Below are positions 26,016 through 38,034 of a stretch of 64,000 nt of DNA, in pieces. Made by a program: the position numbers and the translations under genes. Within the stretch, counting starts at the first letter, position 1; every line of letters starts with the position of its first letter. The stretch is from the NCBI GenBank assembly GCA_018907035.1, contig JACCIC010000003.1, positions 6,209,001 through 6,273,000 on the forward strand, read 5' to 3'. This DNA comes from Sycobia sp. Sy_11. Lineage: Eukaryota; Arthropoda; Insecta; Hymenoptera; Epichrysomallidae. The notes below the pieces were generated by a model. It was given only the letters and a program-made list of their open reading frames with translations. It was not told where the DNA came from and made no database searches.

Positions 26016-26640
26016 TCACACTATCTACTTTTACTGAAATGTAATACAAATAATAATAGTAAATAAGTTGGAAGATCTGCTTTAATTTTATTACATAAAT
26101 AATTTTCTATGTTATATAAAGAACTCATTCTGCTATCAATAAGTGCTTTGCCATTTAGCATTGAATTATGAAGCTTATCAACTTTTAAGGTCTCTATAAT
26201 TATGAACAATGGGAACAGTTAACCATCAGTTGGATGCAACAAATCGTTTTGCAGATTGCCCTTATGTCGAATCAATATAATAATTATACGTTTTATTTAT
26301 GCATTTTATAATTTGCGCAGTATGATAAGATTGGTTCGTTAGAAGACTACAGCATTAATCTGTATTTTTAATTCGTAATTTCACGTTTATTAAGAAGTAT
26401 ACCCCTACGATTTTTTTCTAGATTTTTAGACAGAATTGTATAATAACCTTTTATGTTTTATCTTCATCTAAAAAATGACCAAAAATATTACTGTATATGA
26501 GTATCTGTATATATTCTTGAATTCGTTCAAGTTTTTTTTATTAGTTTGAGTGATAAATAATGAAAGCTAACATTTTTATATTTTATTAACATCCCGGAAA
26601 ACTCAATTTATAACGGACTGCTTTTCACGCATTCCTCAAA
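25701..26640. other. AT-rich stretch with (TA)n
   Basis: TA array at 25963-26011; otherwise nothing recognised. Confidence 0.5.
25963..26011. repeat. (TA)n microsatellite
   Basis: Pure TA, 49 bases. Confidence 0.95.
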
Positions 26641-27208
26641 AGAATCCCTGCTAAATTTTCGCCGAACTCAGTTTCTGTTTATTATTGGCCAAAACGAGCA
26701 AACATCGAAAACCTCTACCAAACAACGAAAAGCCTAATCCAGAAAAGAGATACATTTCTATCGGCTCTATACATATATGTCACATACACGCTGCGGCTAA
26801 TCTCCGCTTTCTGAACGAGATAAGGCATTCCATCACTCCCCCCTCCCTCTGCACCTCACGCAAACCTCTTCTTTTTCGTCGAACACATCAAGAACAGGGA
26901 AAAAGAGAACCAATTGATCTCTCCCGCCTACCAGCGCCGAGCCGGAAGATCCCCCCTTCCCCGCCCGCCCTCACCCGGGATTATCGGCGATGCGCGAGCG
27001 AAGAGGCATTTCCACGGCTTGGCGCGAAAAAGAGCATCCCGTCGGCTTCCTCTCTGCGCCGCTCTCGTCGCGCGCGGCAACCGCGTGTTACGGCGCTGCA
27101 ATCGATCCCTCCCCACCGTTGTCGGCGCGTCGAGGTGTGTACGCGCGCGCGTGTATGTGTCTCGAAGAGCAACAAAGAACGAGAGGGCAGAACACTCGTT
27201 AGCTCTTG

Positions 27209-27210
<2 letters not shown>

Positions 27211-27260
<50 letters not shown>
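27211..27260. repeat. (TA)n microsatellite
   Basis: TA alternation with AAT joints at both ends. Confidence 0.95.
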
Positions 27261-27261
<1 letters not shown>

Positions 27262-27266
27262 GTATT

Positions 27267-27270
<4 letters not shown>

Positions 27271-27345
<75 letters not shown>
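27271..27345. repeat. (GA)n microsatellite, longest in window
   Basis: Uninterrupted GA, 75 bases, only 10 bases after a TA array. Confidence 0.95.
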
Positions 27346-27349
<4 letters not shown>

Positions 27350-27500
27350 AATACCTCTGATTGTTCTCTATACAGTTCTTGCACTGATCTTTTCTTGAAG
27401 CTCTCCAATATACCTCTCTATCTCTCACTCTCCCCTCTTTTTGCAATATATATATATTTGTCTCTGCAGATGGCGACATTCATATTTTTGACATTCTACC

Positions 27501-28240
27501 TGGTCGTAGCTGTTTTCTATAATGCGCAAACTTGTTAATAACCATTTTTTTTTCTTTGGCCCATGTAAATTTATTTTCAAATTCCTCATAAATAATCCCT
27601 CAGTAGAGCTACGCCGGACTAAAATCTCTAATATCTACTGGATTCGCTCGGCAAATAATGTTCTCTAATTTTTCGAGGGCCGTTCCGTATATTTGTCTTT
27701 CCAACAAATCATTTGCCTACATATATTATACACCAATTTTTTTAATATCTTTTTTCGTATATTCTTATTATTTTACTTTTGTTACATGTCTATAAATATG
27801 TATTGAGCTCTAAATTTAGCGCAGAAGTAAAGTATGGAAATTCAGTGCATTATCGATTGCCAGTCAAGCTTACACGAATAAATCTATGCACATATTGGAG
27901 ATTTCGGTAACTTACCACTGATTCATATTTCGAATATGAAATATTTCAATATTTTACCATTTTGAATTCGCAATGGTACGCGGTGGAGGGAAGGAGGTTC
28001 ATTAAAAATATAAAAGTTTTAGCCTAGGTCAATCGCCGAATAAAATGATCAACTAACACGAAAAAGAAAAATGATAAATTTTAACAATCTATTAAGCACT
28101 TATATATTAAATCATAAGGTTTTTTTTAATTATAATTATAATAATAAGATTTTTTAATTAGTTTCATAGTTTTTGAACAATTCTTCGGCGTGTTAAACAA
28201 AGTCTTTCAAACACCTATAGCCTCGAAAACCTCATCTTTA
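27501..28240. other. AT-rich stretch, nothing recognised
   Basis: No coding, RNA or repeat signal. Confidence 0.5.
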
Positions 28241-28500
28241 GACGTTTTAAAAAACTTCCATATTCTCCACTAATTAGTCGCCCTCCGAATCTCCTTTTTC
28301 CTCCATTACTCGCATTCTTTAAACGAAGCTCGCTACTTCGTTCTGGCGACAGGACTTAAAAATCCGAGAAAAACCCGTTAAAACAGGTCTCTGAACAGAC
28401 CAGTGCGGTAAAAAGTGTCCCTCCCAATCCTCTCGCCTCCACGCTCGGTCGTCAACGGCGACGAGAGGGGGGCAAGAGAGAGAGATAGAGACAGAAAGAT

Positions 28501-28546
<46 letters not shown>

Positions 28547-28800
28547 CGGTGGCAGCCGCGTCTTCCTCCGTTCCACACCGCTCGATACTGCTCTCCACCG
28601 ACCCACTCCAAGATAATGATGGCAATCAGACCCTCGGAAAAGGATTTCCAGGAAATTCTCTCCTCTTTTTGTCGGCTCTCGCGAATTCTCTCCCATCCTC
28701 TTTCTCTCTCTTTCTCTCTCTCCGCGTCATGAACAAGGGACGGTGCAAACACCTCCACGATGCGTTTGGAGATTATTATTATTGTTTTTTTATTTGTATC
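28241..28800. other. GC-rich patch with (GA)n
   Basis: GA array at 28507-28540 with CpG-rich flanks; no gene. Confidence 0.5.
28507..28540. repeat. (GA)n microsatellite
   Basis: Pure GA, 34 bases. Confidence 0.95.
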
Positions 28801-29980
28801 GATTTTGTGCACTGATTAAAATATCTTTTACTGTTCATACTCTCGTGCGGAGGCATTTTGAGAGCATAGTGCTACAAAGATTTATAGTGTAGATATAATT
28901 ACATATTATTTTCAATACTTGCTGTACTGATGAATGATGTGTGAAAATTTGAATAAACCTAATGAATAATATACATCGTGATATAGGACGCCAAAATGCA
29001 TTCTGCTTTCAATTGTGTGAAGGACCTCTTCAATTAAATTTATATTTTTACTATGCAGTTCGAATGTGAAATAATTCAAGAAATTATAATATTTTGTTCA
29101 TATAAAAATATCGAGAACGAAGAATAATCATGGGCAATTTTTTGTAGAATAAATTGGTACTCAAAAAATTGTAGTTATCCCGTGAAAGTTCTGACTCAAT
29201 ATTGGGTCGATTGATTATTGACAAATTTTCATTAATTAGCTGTTATATAAATGTATTAAATTTGTCGGCACGATAATATAATTTGGTATAGAGCAAGATA
29301 TCAATAACATTGTTTGTCAATGTCCTCATTATAATGAGGATTGAACAAACCTTATGCAAAAACTCAAAACAATAAATCTGAATCTACCATTCAATGTTGA
29401 AGCTTTAATATATTTTCCAAACTCTAAAGCATGTCGATTTCTCCACTCATTTCTTAAGAAAGTTCATCGTTCCATCGAAGTGAAGTTATGCATATCCTTT
29501 CAAGAATTGTGCGTAAAAACATGTATTTTAAGTATTTTTAAGTAAAAATCACATTGTAATTTGTATGTATTTGTTACTACCGAAATGGATCTTATGGGTT
29601 CAAAAGGTTATTAAATAAAAAAAATCATAATAATTTGATATTTTGTTTGTAAATATTTTTTTAAACGACTGTTATGTTGCTAAAAATTTGAAAGTAACAA
29701 AAAGAGCCCGATATTTTTACAAGAGGTCTTTATCATAACTTCTTAAGTCATATCTGATTTGAAATGCATAATGTGGAGATCAGAAAAGCGGCTTGCAAAA
29801 AGAAAATAAACAAAAAACGATTTTCAGCCGTTTAAGTTTCATTTTGATATAGAAAGTTTAAAAAATCTTCTACATCGTTTGAAATACGGAGAATTTTCTA
29901 CATTGCCTTGTCAAAACATAAGAAGATAAAAATTAATTGATTCGTAATATTTTACTGAAAATAATACGGCAATAAGTGCG
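28801..29980. other. AT-rich stretch, nothing recognised
   Basis: Stops in every frame and no structured element seen. Confidence 0.5.
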
Positions 29981-30330
29981 GTAGCAAACGAGGGAAACAA
30001 AAATGTCTAATCGACTCTTCCCACGGTGCGCGGGCGCGCGTCGCGCTCTACCAAAAAGCCCCGCAGAAAGCCATACGGACATACGGACGCAATAATCGAA
30101 ACAGCATTATAGAGAGCATCCTCGCACATAAATTTCCAGCTCCGTCCGACAGTCACAACAGAATTATTCTCTCTCTATCTTTCTCTCTCTCTCGTGCACG
30201 GGCGCGCGCGTGCATCGGGCCAAGAAAGCGAGCAATGACGTGTGTGATGCGCCGCAGCTCGTTCCTGCCAATACAGCGCATAAATATTGTCCCTCTCTTG
30301 GTCCGCCGTATACGAGCCAAGAAAATGTGA

Positions 30331-30337
<7 letters not shown>

Positions 30338-30371
<34 letters not shown>
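30338..30371. repeat. (GA)n microsatellite
   Basis: Pure GA, 34 bases. Confidence 0.95.
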
Positions 30372-30374
<3 letters not shown>

Positions 30375-30523
30375 CTTCGTGTGGTAGAGCGCCCGAGGGG
30401 TGCACGAGGGTAGGTTGGGGGGTCACAGGGATACAATGCGCTCACCCCATGACTCCGTCCTGGGAGACTAAGCAGTGCCCCGTATCGTTAAGTGTATGTA
30501 CGCGTGTGTGCACGCATGTGATG

Positions 30524-30530
<7 letters not shown>

Positions 30531-30568
<38 letters not shown>
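30531..30568. repeat. (GA)n microsatellite
   Basis: Pure GA, 38 bases. Confidence 0.95.
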
Positions 30569-30573
<5 letters not shown>

Positions 30574-30911
30574 ACTAGACGAAGATAGTCGTGAGTTCGA
30601 AGCGGACGGGGTCTCACTCCCCCCCCCCCCCCGCGACTCCGAGTCACTCCTTCCTTGACGCAACATTAGGCGCGCACACGTGATTAACCGGCTAATGACT
30701 TGGCTCGAAGCGGAGCGCGCGTCGCGAGTCTCGTTTTTCGGGACACTGCCCGAGAATGCGGACCTTCGACTGCGCGGTATCCCCGGTAATCGCCGAGTCA
30801 TCGATTGATGGTCCCGTGAAAATCCAAGTGGCAGCGTATTGATAAATAGAGAAAATGTCTACGAGTCTGTGCACGAGAAGGAGGAAAAAGGAGAGAAAAA
30901 AGGCGAAAGAC

Positions 30912-30914
<3 letters not shown>

Positions 30915-30954
<40 letters not shown>
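30915..30954. repeat. (GA)n microsatellite
   Basis: Pure GA, 40 bases. Confidence 0.95.
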
Positions 30955-30958
<4 letters not shown>

Positions 30959-31080
30959 GTAAAGTAGAGTAAAAGATACACGAGGAGGGAGGGAAACGGT
31001 ATTTGGATCTAATGGAAGCAGTACTTTTGACAAACGTCCTGATTCTCCTATTCCTTGACTGATGACTGATTGATGAATTG

Positions 31081-31383
31081 CCGGTTGTACTAATTTATTG
31101 TGTATAAGAGTCTAGAAGTAGCCCGTCAGAATTATGTCTTCGACTGACAAATGTAAATTTTACGGTGACATATTATTTTCATTTGAAATTATACTTCCTT
31201 CGTGTTTCTTCATATTTGCGCCCATACTCATTTTTTACGCAGAAGTCCTTGGCTCGAAAAAAATATTTTAGTTACAAAGAAGGTAATTATTTTTTCTGGT
31301 ATTTGAAAAAAAAACATATTTTAAGGGCCCGATGAATCCATTATTATCGATCGAGTAAAACATACAGTCTCAATAGTTTTAAA

Positions 31384-31430
<47 letters not shown>

Positions 31431-32030
31431 TATTGAAAAATTTTATGAAATAATGGTTATTTTACATTACTGGACAAGAAAATTTATTCAACCTTGTGGA
31501 AATGAGAACGTTTAAAAAATTTCAGTAATTGTAAACGAAGGACATGATTTCCAATAAGTAAATGTTTATGTAAAAATTTATTTAAGAAAGAGCACTTTTG
31601 ACGCAATTGGTATAAATAGATTTCGGATGTCCATTAATTAAATAAAAAAAAAAAAAATAAATCTCAAAATTTATGTAATCATTACAGAAATTGTGGACGC
31701 TGGCGAATCAACGTTGCCGATACGCGGAAGAATTATCTAATTTACAATCATAAAGTCTCTTCAAATGGGTTAGGGCATCTTTAGAACGGAAACGAGCAAA
31801 TTGTAGATATTTTTAAAAAATGACATACGAAATATAGTATAATGGGAAATACTTTTTAATGATGTTTTTCTACATAGCATGAATGCATTGAGGTTCAGAT
31901 CAGATAATTTTCGGCGACAAATTTGATTGCTACTATATGAAAAAAAAAAAAAATTTCAATTGCAAATTCATAAATTCTTATATTTTCTTAGTTCATCGCA
32001 TGTCGTTTGCAAATGTAGATTTTGTAAACT
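31081..32030. other. AT-rich stretch with a (TA)n array
   Basis: TA at 31389-31427 and A-runs near 31646 and 31940. Nothing else. Confidence 0.5.
31389..31427. repeat. (TA)n microsatellite
   Basis: Pure TA, 39 bases. Confidence 0.95.
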
Positions 32031-32609
32031 TTTCTTCTCACCCCCGGGATCACATTTGTTTACCTCATCAAAGCTCATATAAAGTTCTTTCGGATCACCG
32101 GCAAATGCTGTCGTGCTATATAGACGTCAGTTCGCTGCTGAGCTGAAATCTGGTCAAAATGAAAAACCACCAGTGGAAGCTAGACAATCCAGCGCCATCT
32201 GTGGCTCGCGCTGGGAAACCGTCCGACTGAGATTTTTCAGTCGCACAGCCGCGATCGCTGCGCCCCGCGAGGACGGCATCGATCGGACGGGGTGGCATGC
32301 ACCCCCTTTTGTAGCCCGTATCTCAGCCATACTGCTATACGACACTAGAATTTGCAAGCTATTCTATATATAGTCCTCCACGTCGTCCTTTATACGCGCG
32401 TAGCGTTTCGGTCGCCACGGCAGAATCTTCCTTAACCGATCATCGCTAAATTGTCTATGGTCGCTTAGTCGAGTTTCTGTACAGTATCTTGCGCGGTTAA
32501 TTGTAAAATACCAAATTAATATGTGTTGTTCTTTGAATATTCTATCGAATATAGGGCTCAATCGAGATTTTCGTTAGTTTACGTATATAAATTATGTGCC
32601 GTTTGAAAT

Positions 32610-32676
<67 letters not shown>

Positions 32677-33830
32677 AGTTGCTACAATGAAATTTTAGGA
32701 TAAGGAATAAGACTCCTTTACTTAGATACGCTCTACAACTATAAGTTATCATCAGGATCGATCGTGCTATTCAACCAAGTACGCAAAGCCTATATACGCA
32801 ACCCCCTCTTCCCAGCCCATTAATCCAATTAATATTTTCTGGAGAAGCGATACTCCACTCTCTCTCTCTCTCTCTCTCTCTGTATATTCTGTCCTTCAAT
32901 GGTCGTAAAACTCACGCGCGAACACATATGCGGCATTGATTAATATTTATTCGAAAGTGCCAGATAAGAAGGCGGCTCACCCCCTTCCCCCCCTCCGCTC
33001 CGATATTATTTTCAACGGGGCAATTTTCTCTCCATTCTCTCGCCCTCTTTCTTTCTCTTCTACACGCGCTCGCTAACACACACCCACACACTCGGCCAGT
33101 CTCACCCGTCATCGTCTCGCGCCCAGTCACGCCGTACATTTTTCTCTCACTCCCTCGCAGCACCTCGGGTGCCCTCGCGCGCATAAACGCGTCTTTCTTC
33201 CCTTCCTCCGAGCCCCCCCCCCAACCGTTCCCAACAGCAAAAATCCCGACAGCAGTCCAGTTAGCAGTTTAACGAGGTTATTTCTAGAGGCCAAAGGCCA
33301 GGGGTGGGGCGAAGGGCGGCCGGGCGGTAGCAGCAGCAGCAGCAGGAGCAGCCGACGGGCGCTGCCCCGACGCCCCGTGCGAGGATGAATAATGATTCGG
33401 GAGGCGCGGCGCAGCGGGCGCGGGTTCGCTTTTTTCGTTGCTAGCGCGGGCGTCGGCGCGTGACACGTGATCGGGGGAGGAGGGCCACCGCGCCGCCGCG
33501 CGGAGTTGGCTCGAATCATTGTCCTCGATACGCGTGCGTGCGCTGGTAGGTAACTAACGCGTACGCGGCGAGATCATCGAGAGGAGATTTCGCGTCGTTC
33601 GGGGGCAATGAAAAAGAGAAAAAAACAATGGAGGCGTACGAGAGCTCGCCCGATCGATCCGTGATATTTGTGATTATTTGCGCTCGGTGTAATTGGAGTA
33701 GCGTGCCCCTCCCCCCCCCAATAGCGCTTGCTCGTTTCTTCCCTTGGCCGATCGAGAGTAAAGATGTCGGGGGGAGATTGTTGTTTAATCGGTCGGGTAA
33801 TCGATTTATGTGTTCCATATACATACAGAC

Positions 33831-33860
<30 letters not shown>
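32031..33860. other. GC-rich region split by a (TA)n array
   Basis: Unique CpG-rich sequence at 32050-32480 and 32920-33780 around the TA array at 32612-32669. The second half has a (CAG)n-like tract (33329-33350), a CACGTG E-box at 33464-33469 and many CpGs, which would suit a promoter or CpG island; no transcript can be assigned. Confidence 0.45.
32612..32669. repeat. (TA)n microsatellite
   Basis: Pure TA, 58 bases, one of the two longest TA arrays here. Confidence 0.95.

Positions 33861-33896
<36 letters not shown>
33832..33896. repeat. (AC)n microsatellite
   Basis: Pure AC, 65 bases, followed by short AT units to about 33914. Confidence 0.95.
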
Positions 33897-33904
<8 letters not shown>

Positions 33905-33914
33905 CATATATATA

Positions 33915-35020
33915 TTTTAATTGATTTTACGATTCATCCATGAGGAATTTTTTTTGCATCTCAAGAGTGTGCGCTTTAAAGGACAAAGGTAGACGGACGA
34001 TAATTGCGGCGGACAGCTGCTATCAATAAGACTTCATGAAACTTATAATCCAGATATCAATGGCTAGTATTTGGTGCCTTAAGCAGTGATTTGATTATTG
34101 AAAAATTTTACTTCCTCAAAATCATTAAACAATATATTGTAACTCTTAGAATAAACACAATGGTGATTTATGATTCTGTTAATCATTCATATGATTTATT
34201 CTAGTAATAAGAATAAATTTTATCTAGACGAAGCAAACAAATGCGTATTTATCGCCTGTAATGTCTATTGTGAGGATTTATATCAAAATGATTAATTTAT
34301 TATCTATATAACTAGTACTCTATGTTTACAATAATGATAATTTCTAAGATTGACTACAAAAATCTTTTTATTCTATTCCTCGTTTCAAGTGATGGAATAA
34401 TAATTATGAAAGATGTAATTCGTAAAGTCGCACCCAAGAACTCGTAATCATATAGTAAGAGCGTATTTATACAGCAGAGATGTCATTTTATTATAGGGGT
34501 CGTTGATTTTCAAGTATATAATGTGTGTAATGTATCTCAAACAATGGGGCAGAAACGTAAAGTTTCATCTTCGTACACCCGAGCAAATTTATTGACTTTT
34601 TTGGGATTATTTTTTAATTTTTTTTAACTTTGATTCGTGATTTGGTTCCATCGTAAAAAATACTTCGCAAACATAAAATTTCAGCCCTGGTATTGAAATA
34701 TAAATTTCGTAATTGAATCGACTCGACTGCAACATATATCGCTAAGTTCGGCTAAGTTCGCTTACAACGTTTGACACTTCATTATACGTTATTTTTTATA
34801 CTAAATGTTTCAAATTCAATTATTTGTACAATCTCAACTTAATTAAATATTTGCCATCACCAAGTTATCGATATTACGTTTAAATCGTTATGATACTTTT
34901 ATTATATTTTATGATAAACCATTCAATTCGCAATTGTAAAACTATTTTGAAATCCTAATTTTCCTTCCTAATTTACAAAAACTTGACTTAGAAAAACAGA
35001 CACAAATTTATATATAGTAC
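33915..35020. other. AT-rich stretch, nothing recognised
   Basis: Only a tiny tandem GCTAAGTTCG duplication at 34741-34760. Confidence 0.5.
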
Positions 35021-35428
35021 AGAAGACACGGAATGAAAAGAAAAGAGACAGACGAGAAAAGCCAAACATTCCTCCGTTCGAGCTCGAGCGATCGCCGCGG
35101 AAACACGACGACTTCGAATCCACGCAAAAGTTTCATACTGTATGCCAATGCACAGCGATACGTACTGTTCACTTATCGAACTACCACTGGTATCGCAGTC
35201 GTATAGCGGAGCAATCGACGAATATAAATCTCGTCTCGAGCAACGCGATAATGATCGAATAGGATAGCGCGGCAGGGGCGCATAGACGCTGGCTGTACGA
35301 GGTAAAGCGCGATGCACGGGTTATAACGGCGGGGCGACTGCGATATGAAATGCGAATAAACGGAGGCGATAATCCCCCGTGAATATTTTTCCAGAGGGCC
35401 GTGAGGCAAAGAAAGAAAGAGGGAGGGA

Positions 35429-35430
<2 letters not shown>

Positions 35431-35466
<36 letters not shown>
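35431..35466. repeat. (GA)n microsatellite
   Basis: Pure GA, 36 bases. Confidence 0.95.
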
Positions 35467-35473
<7 letters not shown>

Positions 35474-35723
35474 CAAGAGAGATAGAGAGGGAGAGGATTT
35501 TTCGCAGTCGGAGACTAGCGCCGTTCCGCCGCGCGCGCCTCCCTTCCTCGTCAATCTCCTCCTCCTCCCCGTCGCCTTCTGTAAAGGGGGAGCCGGATCG
35601 ACGGTATTGTGCCCTCGTGCAATAATTGCTCTCCGCGTATTTCTCGTCCCTCATTGTCGTTTCTTTTCGCCGATCGCTGTTTCCTCGACTCGTCCTCTTC
35701 TGCCCAAAGGCGCGGAAAGAAGC

Positions 35724-35726
<3 letters not shown>

Positions 35727-35762
<36 letters not shown>
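35727..35762. repeat. (GA)n microsatellite
   Basis: Pure GA, 36 bases. Confidence 0.95.
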
Positions 35763-35765
<3 letters not shown>

Positions 35766-35900
35766 AGAGAGAGAGAAAGAGTTGGGGGAGGAGAATTGAC
35801 TCTAAGTTATAGCGTAAGACAATGCCAGGAGGGGGTGGCAAGGGCGGAAAAGTATACGAGAGAAGGGATAGGGAAATGCAGATTTCTCGATCTCTTTCGC

Positions 35901-36830
35901 ATTAACTGTAATAATACGGATTTGTTAGATATAGTCGTTTTCATCGATTAGATTTATTCCTCCTATTTAAGAAAGGGCTAAGACATGAAATTGTATCCCT
36001 AGTAAAAAATTCATTGAATAATTTTAAGTTATGTCGTCTTATTACAATCCCATTCTTTTAAATGCTAATGGCAGAGTTAATAAATTTTATTAACCTGTTT
36101 AGTGCGACCTCGAAAATAATATTGAAGTATCGTGCATGCATCGCAACGATCGTTATTCAAAAGCTGAGAAACATTAATTTGTGTTTTAATATTTTGTGTT
36201 TCAATAAAAATTAAAACAATATTGTGATAAGAACTAATAAACAAATAGATATACTACGTTATACATTTTCTTAATTTCAAATCACTCAGTAAAACTAGTA
36301 TTTCAGGAATGGTTTTTATAATTTTGTAATTGATTTTGTCATGTGGTAGTGCTTTCAAATACATTTTTTTGTATTCATTACTCCTTAACTATCGAGAATG
36401 TAAGTAGGTTTATTTTTAGATATATATACATAGATATATATATACATAGCATGAAATAATTGTGTAATAATTCAACCCTTTCATTGGAATAAGTTTCCAA
36501 ATGTAAGAAAACAATACTGAAAAATTCTTTTCTTTCAATTTTGAAAAATACTTTCTAACGATAATCCCATTTTCGTTACTAAATGATGATAATAACACAT
36601 TCGCGTGACGTGTTCAAAATTATAAATTCTTTCAAGGTATATAAAAATTGCTTGAATTTTCAATTATTTACCTTGTACGACTAGTCATATATCTATATCG
36701 AATAACAAAAGAAAGTCAATTATGAATACGAATGAATTTGATCATTATCTTTTTATCAACGAACATTGCAAGAAATCTACATGACGAAGGATACATTTTT
36801 CAGGGCAATTATCGGAGCTTCAGAAATCAG
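35901..36830. other. AT-rich stretch, nothing recognised
   Basis: No supported signal. Confidence 0.5.
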
Positions 36831-37096
36831 CTGAGATTAAATATAACATTATCGTGCACTTTGGCCAATGCGCGGAGTATCCCGTCCCATACATATTCAT
36901 AACCGTTGCCGGTCTAAACAGAACGGGAAATACGGCGGGGACCGATGATTTATCATGTACGACGCGTACATAGTGGCCCGCGTGCCGATCGTAAAAGAAG
37001 CGTGCGCGGGCGCGCAGTAAAAAGAACGGAGAAAGGCGCGTGCCGCGCGGGAATAATTGACGAGCGACGATAAATCGAACCTCCCGCAATGTCCTG

Positions 37097-37098
<2 letters not shown>

Positions 37099-37136
<38 letters not shown>
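37099..37136. repeat. (TA)n microsatellite
   Basis: Pure TA, 38 bases. Confidence 0.95.
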
Positions 37137-37137
<1 letters not shown>

Positions 37138-37281
37138 TGAGAATTTACTTACGCTCGACGGGAGCCCGATATAATAATGCAAATTCGAACCAATTAATAC
37201 ACCCTTCTTATATTGAAGGTTTATATAGGAGAGGAGGAATCGAGAGATGAACAATTGGATAAGGATTTGCCCGTCATAGTG

Positions 37282-37299
37282 TATTAGGTTGGCAATAAG
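37282..37299. mobile_element. Possible solo mariner inverted-terminal-repeat fragment
   Basis: TATTAGGTTGGCAATAAG resembles a mariner terminal repeat (TTAGGTTGGCAA.TAAG) next to a TA target dinucleotide. No matching inverted copy and no transposase frame were seen within about 1.5 kb, so this is either a lone end or chance similarity. Confidence 0.3.
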
Positions 37300-37434
37300 A
37301 GCTCGAAAAGTTTGCTCAAGACACACGATCGAATGACAGTCATCGCGGACTCTCAGGCAAATCACTCTGTCAAAGGATCCCGGTAGTCCGGCACGATGGA
37401 ACGTCACCAGTGATCGTCGATGATTTAAAGGCTT

Positions 37435-37436
<2 letters not shown>

Positions 37437-37482
<46 letters not shown>
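37437..37482. repeat. (TA)n microsatellite
   Basis: Pure TA, 46 bases. Confidence 0.95.
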
Positions 37483-37486
<4 letters not shown>

Positions 37487-37993
37487 AAAGGGTAATAAAG
37501 ACCGTGGAGAAAGCGACTATCGAAAGAAGCGCGAGAGCTGCTCGTTCCCGCGAACAACAATAATCGATGTGGGAGAGATTCTACGGGATTCTCTTTTACT
37601 CTTTCTATCTCTCTCTTTCTATGTATGTATCTCTCTGTCCCAATGTCTTTCCAAAAAAAGTCCATAAGCAAAAGAGAGTGCGCGCGCGTGTACGCGTATT
37701 GGGCTCGATGCCGGCCACGCTTATATTGACAAAGGGAGAGAGTATACGTGGCGAGAGGTGCGCAGCGAAGCAGGACGAGCCCCACACGCGCCGGAAGCGG
37801 AACCGAATCGGTGAACGAGCGAGATAGAGAGAGAGAGAGAGAGAGAGAGACAGAGGTGGAGGAGAGGAGAGTAAGTCGCGTGTCCCCGCCGTTACCGAAC
37901 GGAACTATCATGATTAGTCACGGCAGTCAACGAGGAGAGCGAGGCTGTGGCAGGATTGAGTGGGAGTGGGGACAGGGGTGTAGAGACAGAAAC

Positions 37994-38001
<8 letters not shown>

Positions 38002-38032
<31 letters not shown>
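38002..38032. repeat. (GA)n microsatellite
   Basis: Pure GA, 31 bases; a shorter GA array lies at 37826-37850. Confidence 0.95.

Positions 38033-38034
<2 letters not shown>

Larger units (their letters stand above)
26641..27500. other. GC-rich island ending in paired TA and GA arrays
   Basis: CpG-rich unique sequence to about 27200, then TA at 27211-27260 and the longest GA array of the window at 27271-27345. The 221-codon open frame over 26685-27350 runs into both repeats and is not called. Confidence 0.5.
29981..31080. other. GC-rich island with three (GA)n arrays
   Basis: GA at 30338-30371, 30531-30568 and 30915-30954, all with purines on the plus strand, plus a C-run at 30619-30632. No gene. 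Confidence 0.5.
35021..35900. other. GC-rich island with two (GA)n arrays
   Basis: CpG-rich unique block (35060-35390), GA at 35431-35466 and GA at 35727-35762. Open frames over the arrays are not called. Confidence 0.5.

Noticed and set aside
36820..37911. 363-codon minus-strand open frame, longest in the window
   Set aside because: It crosses two TA arrays and a GA array, giving poly-IY and poly-LS. It has no domain and no splice or start context.
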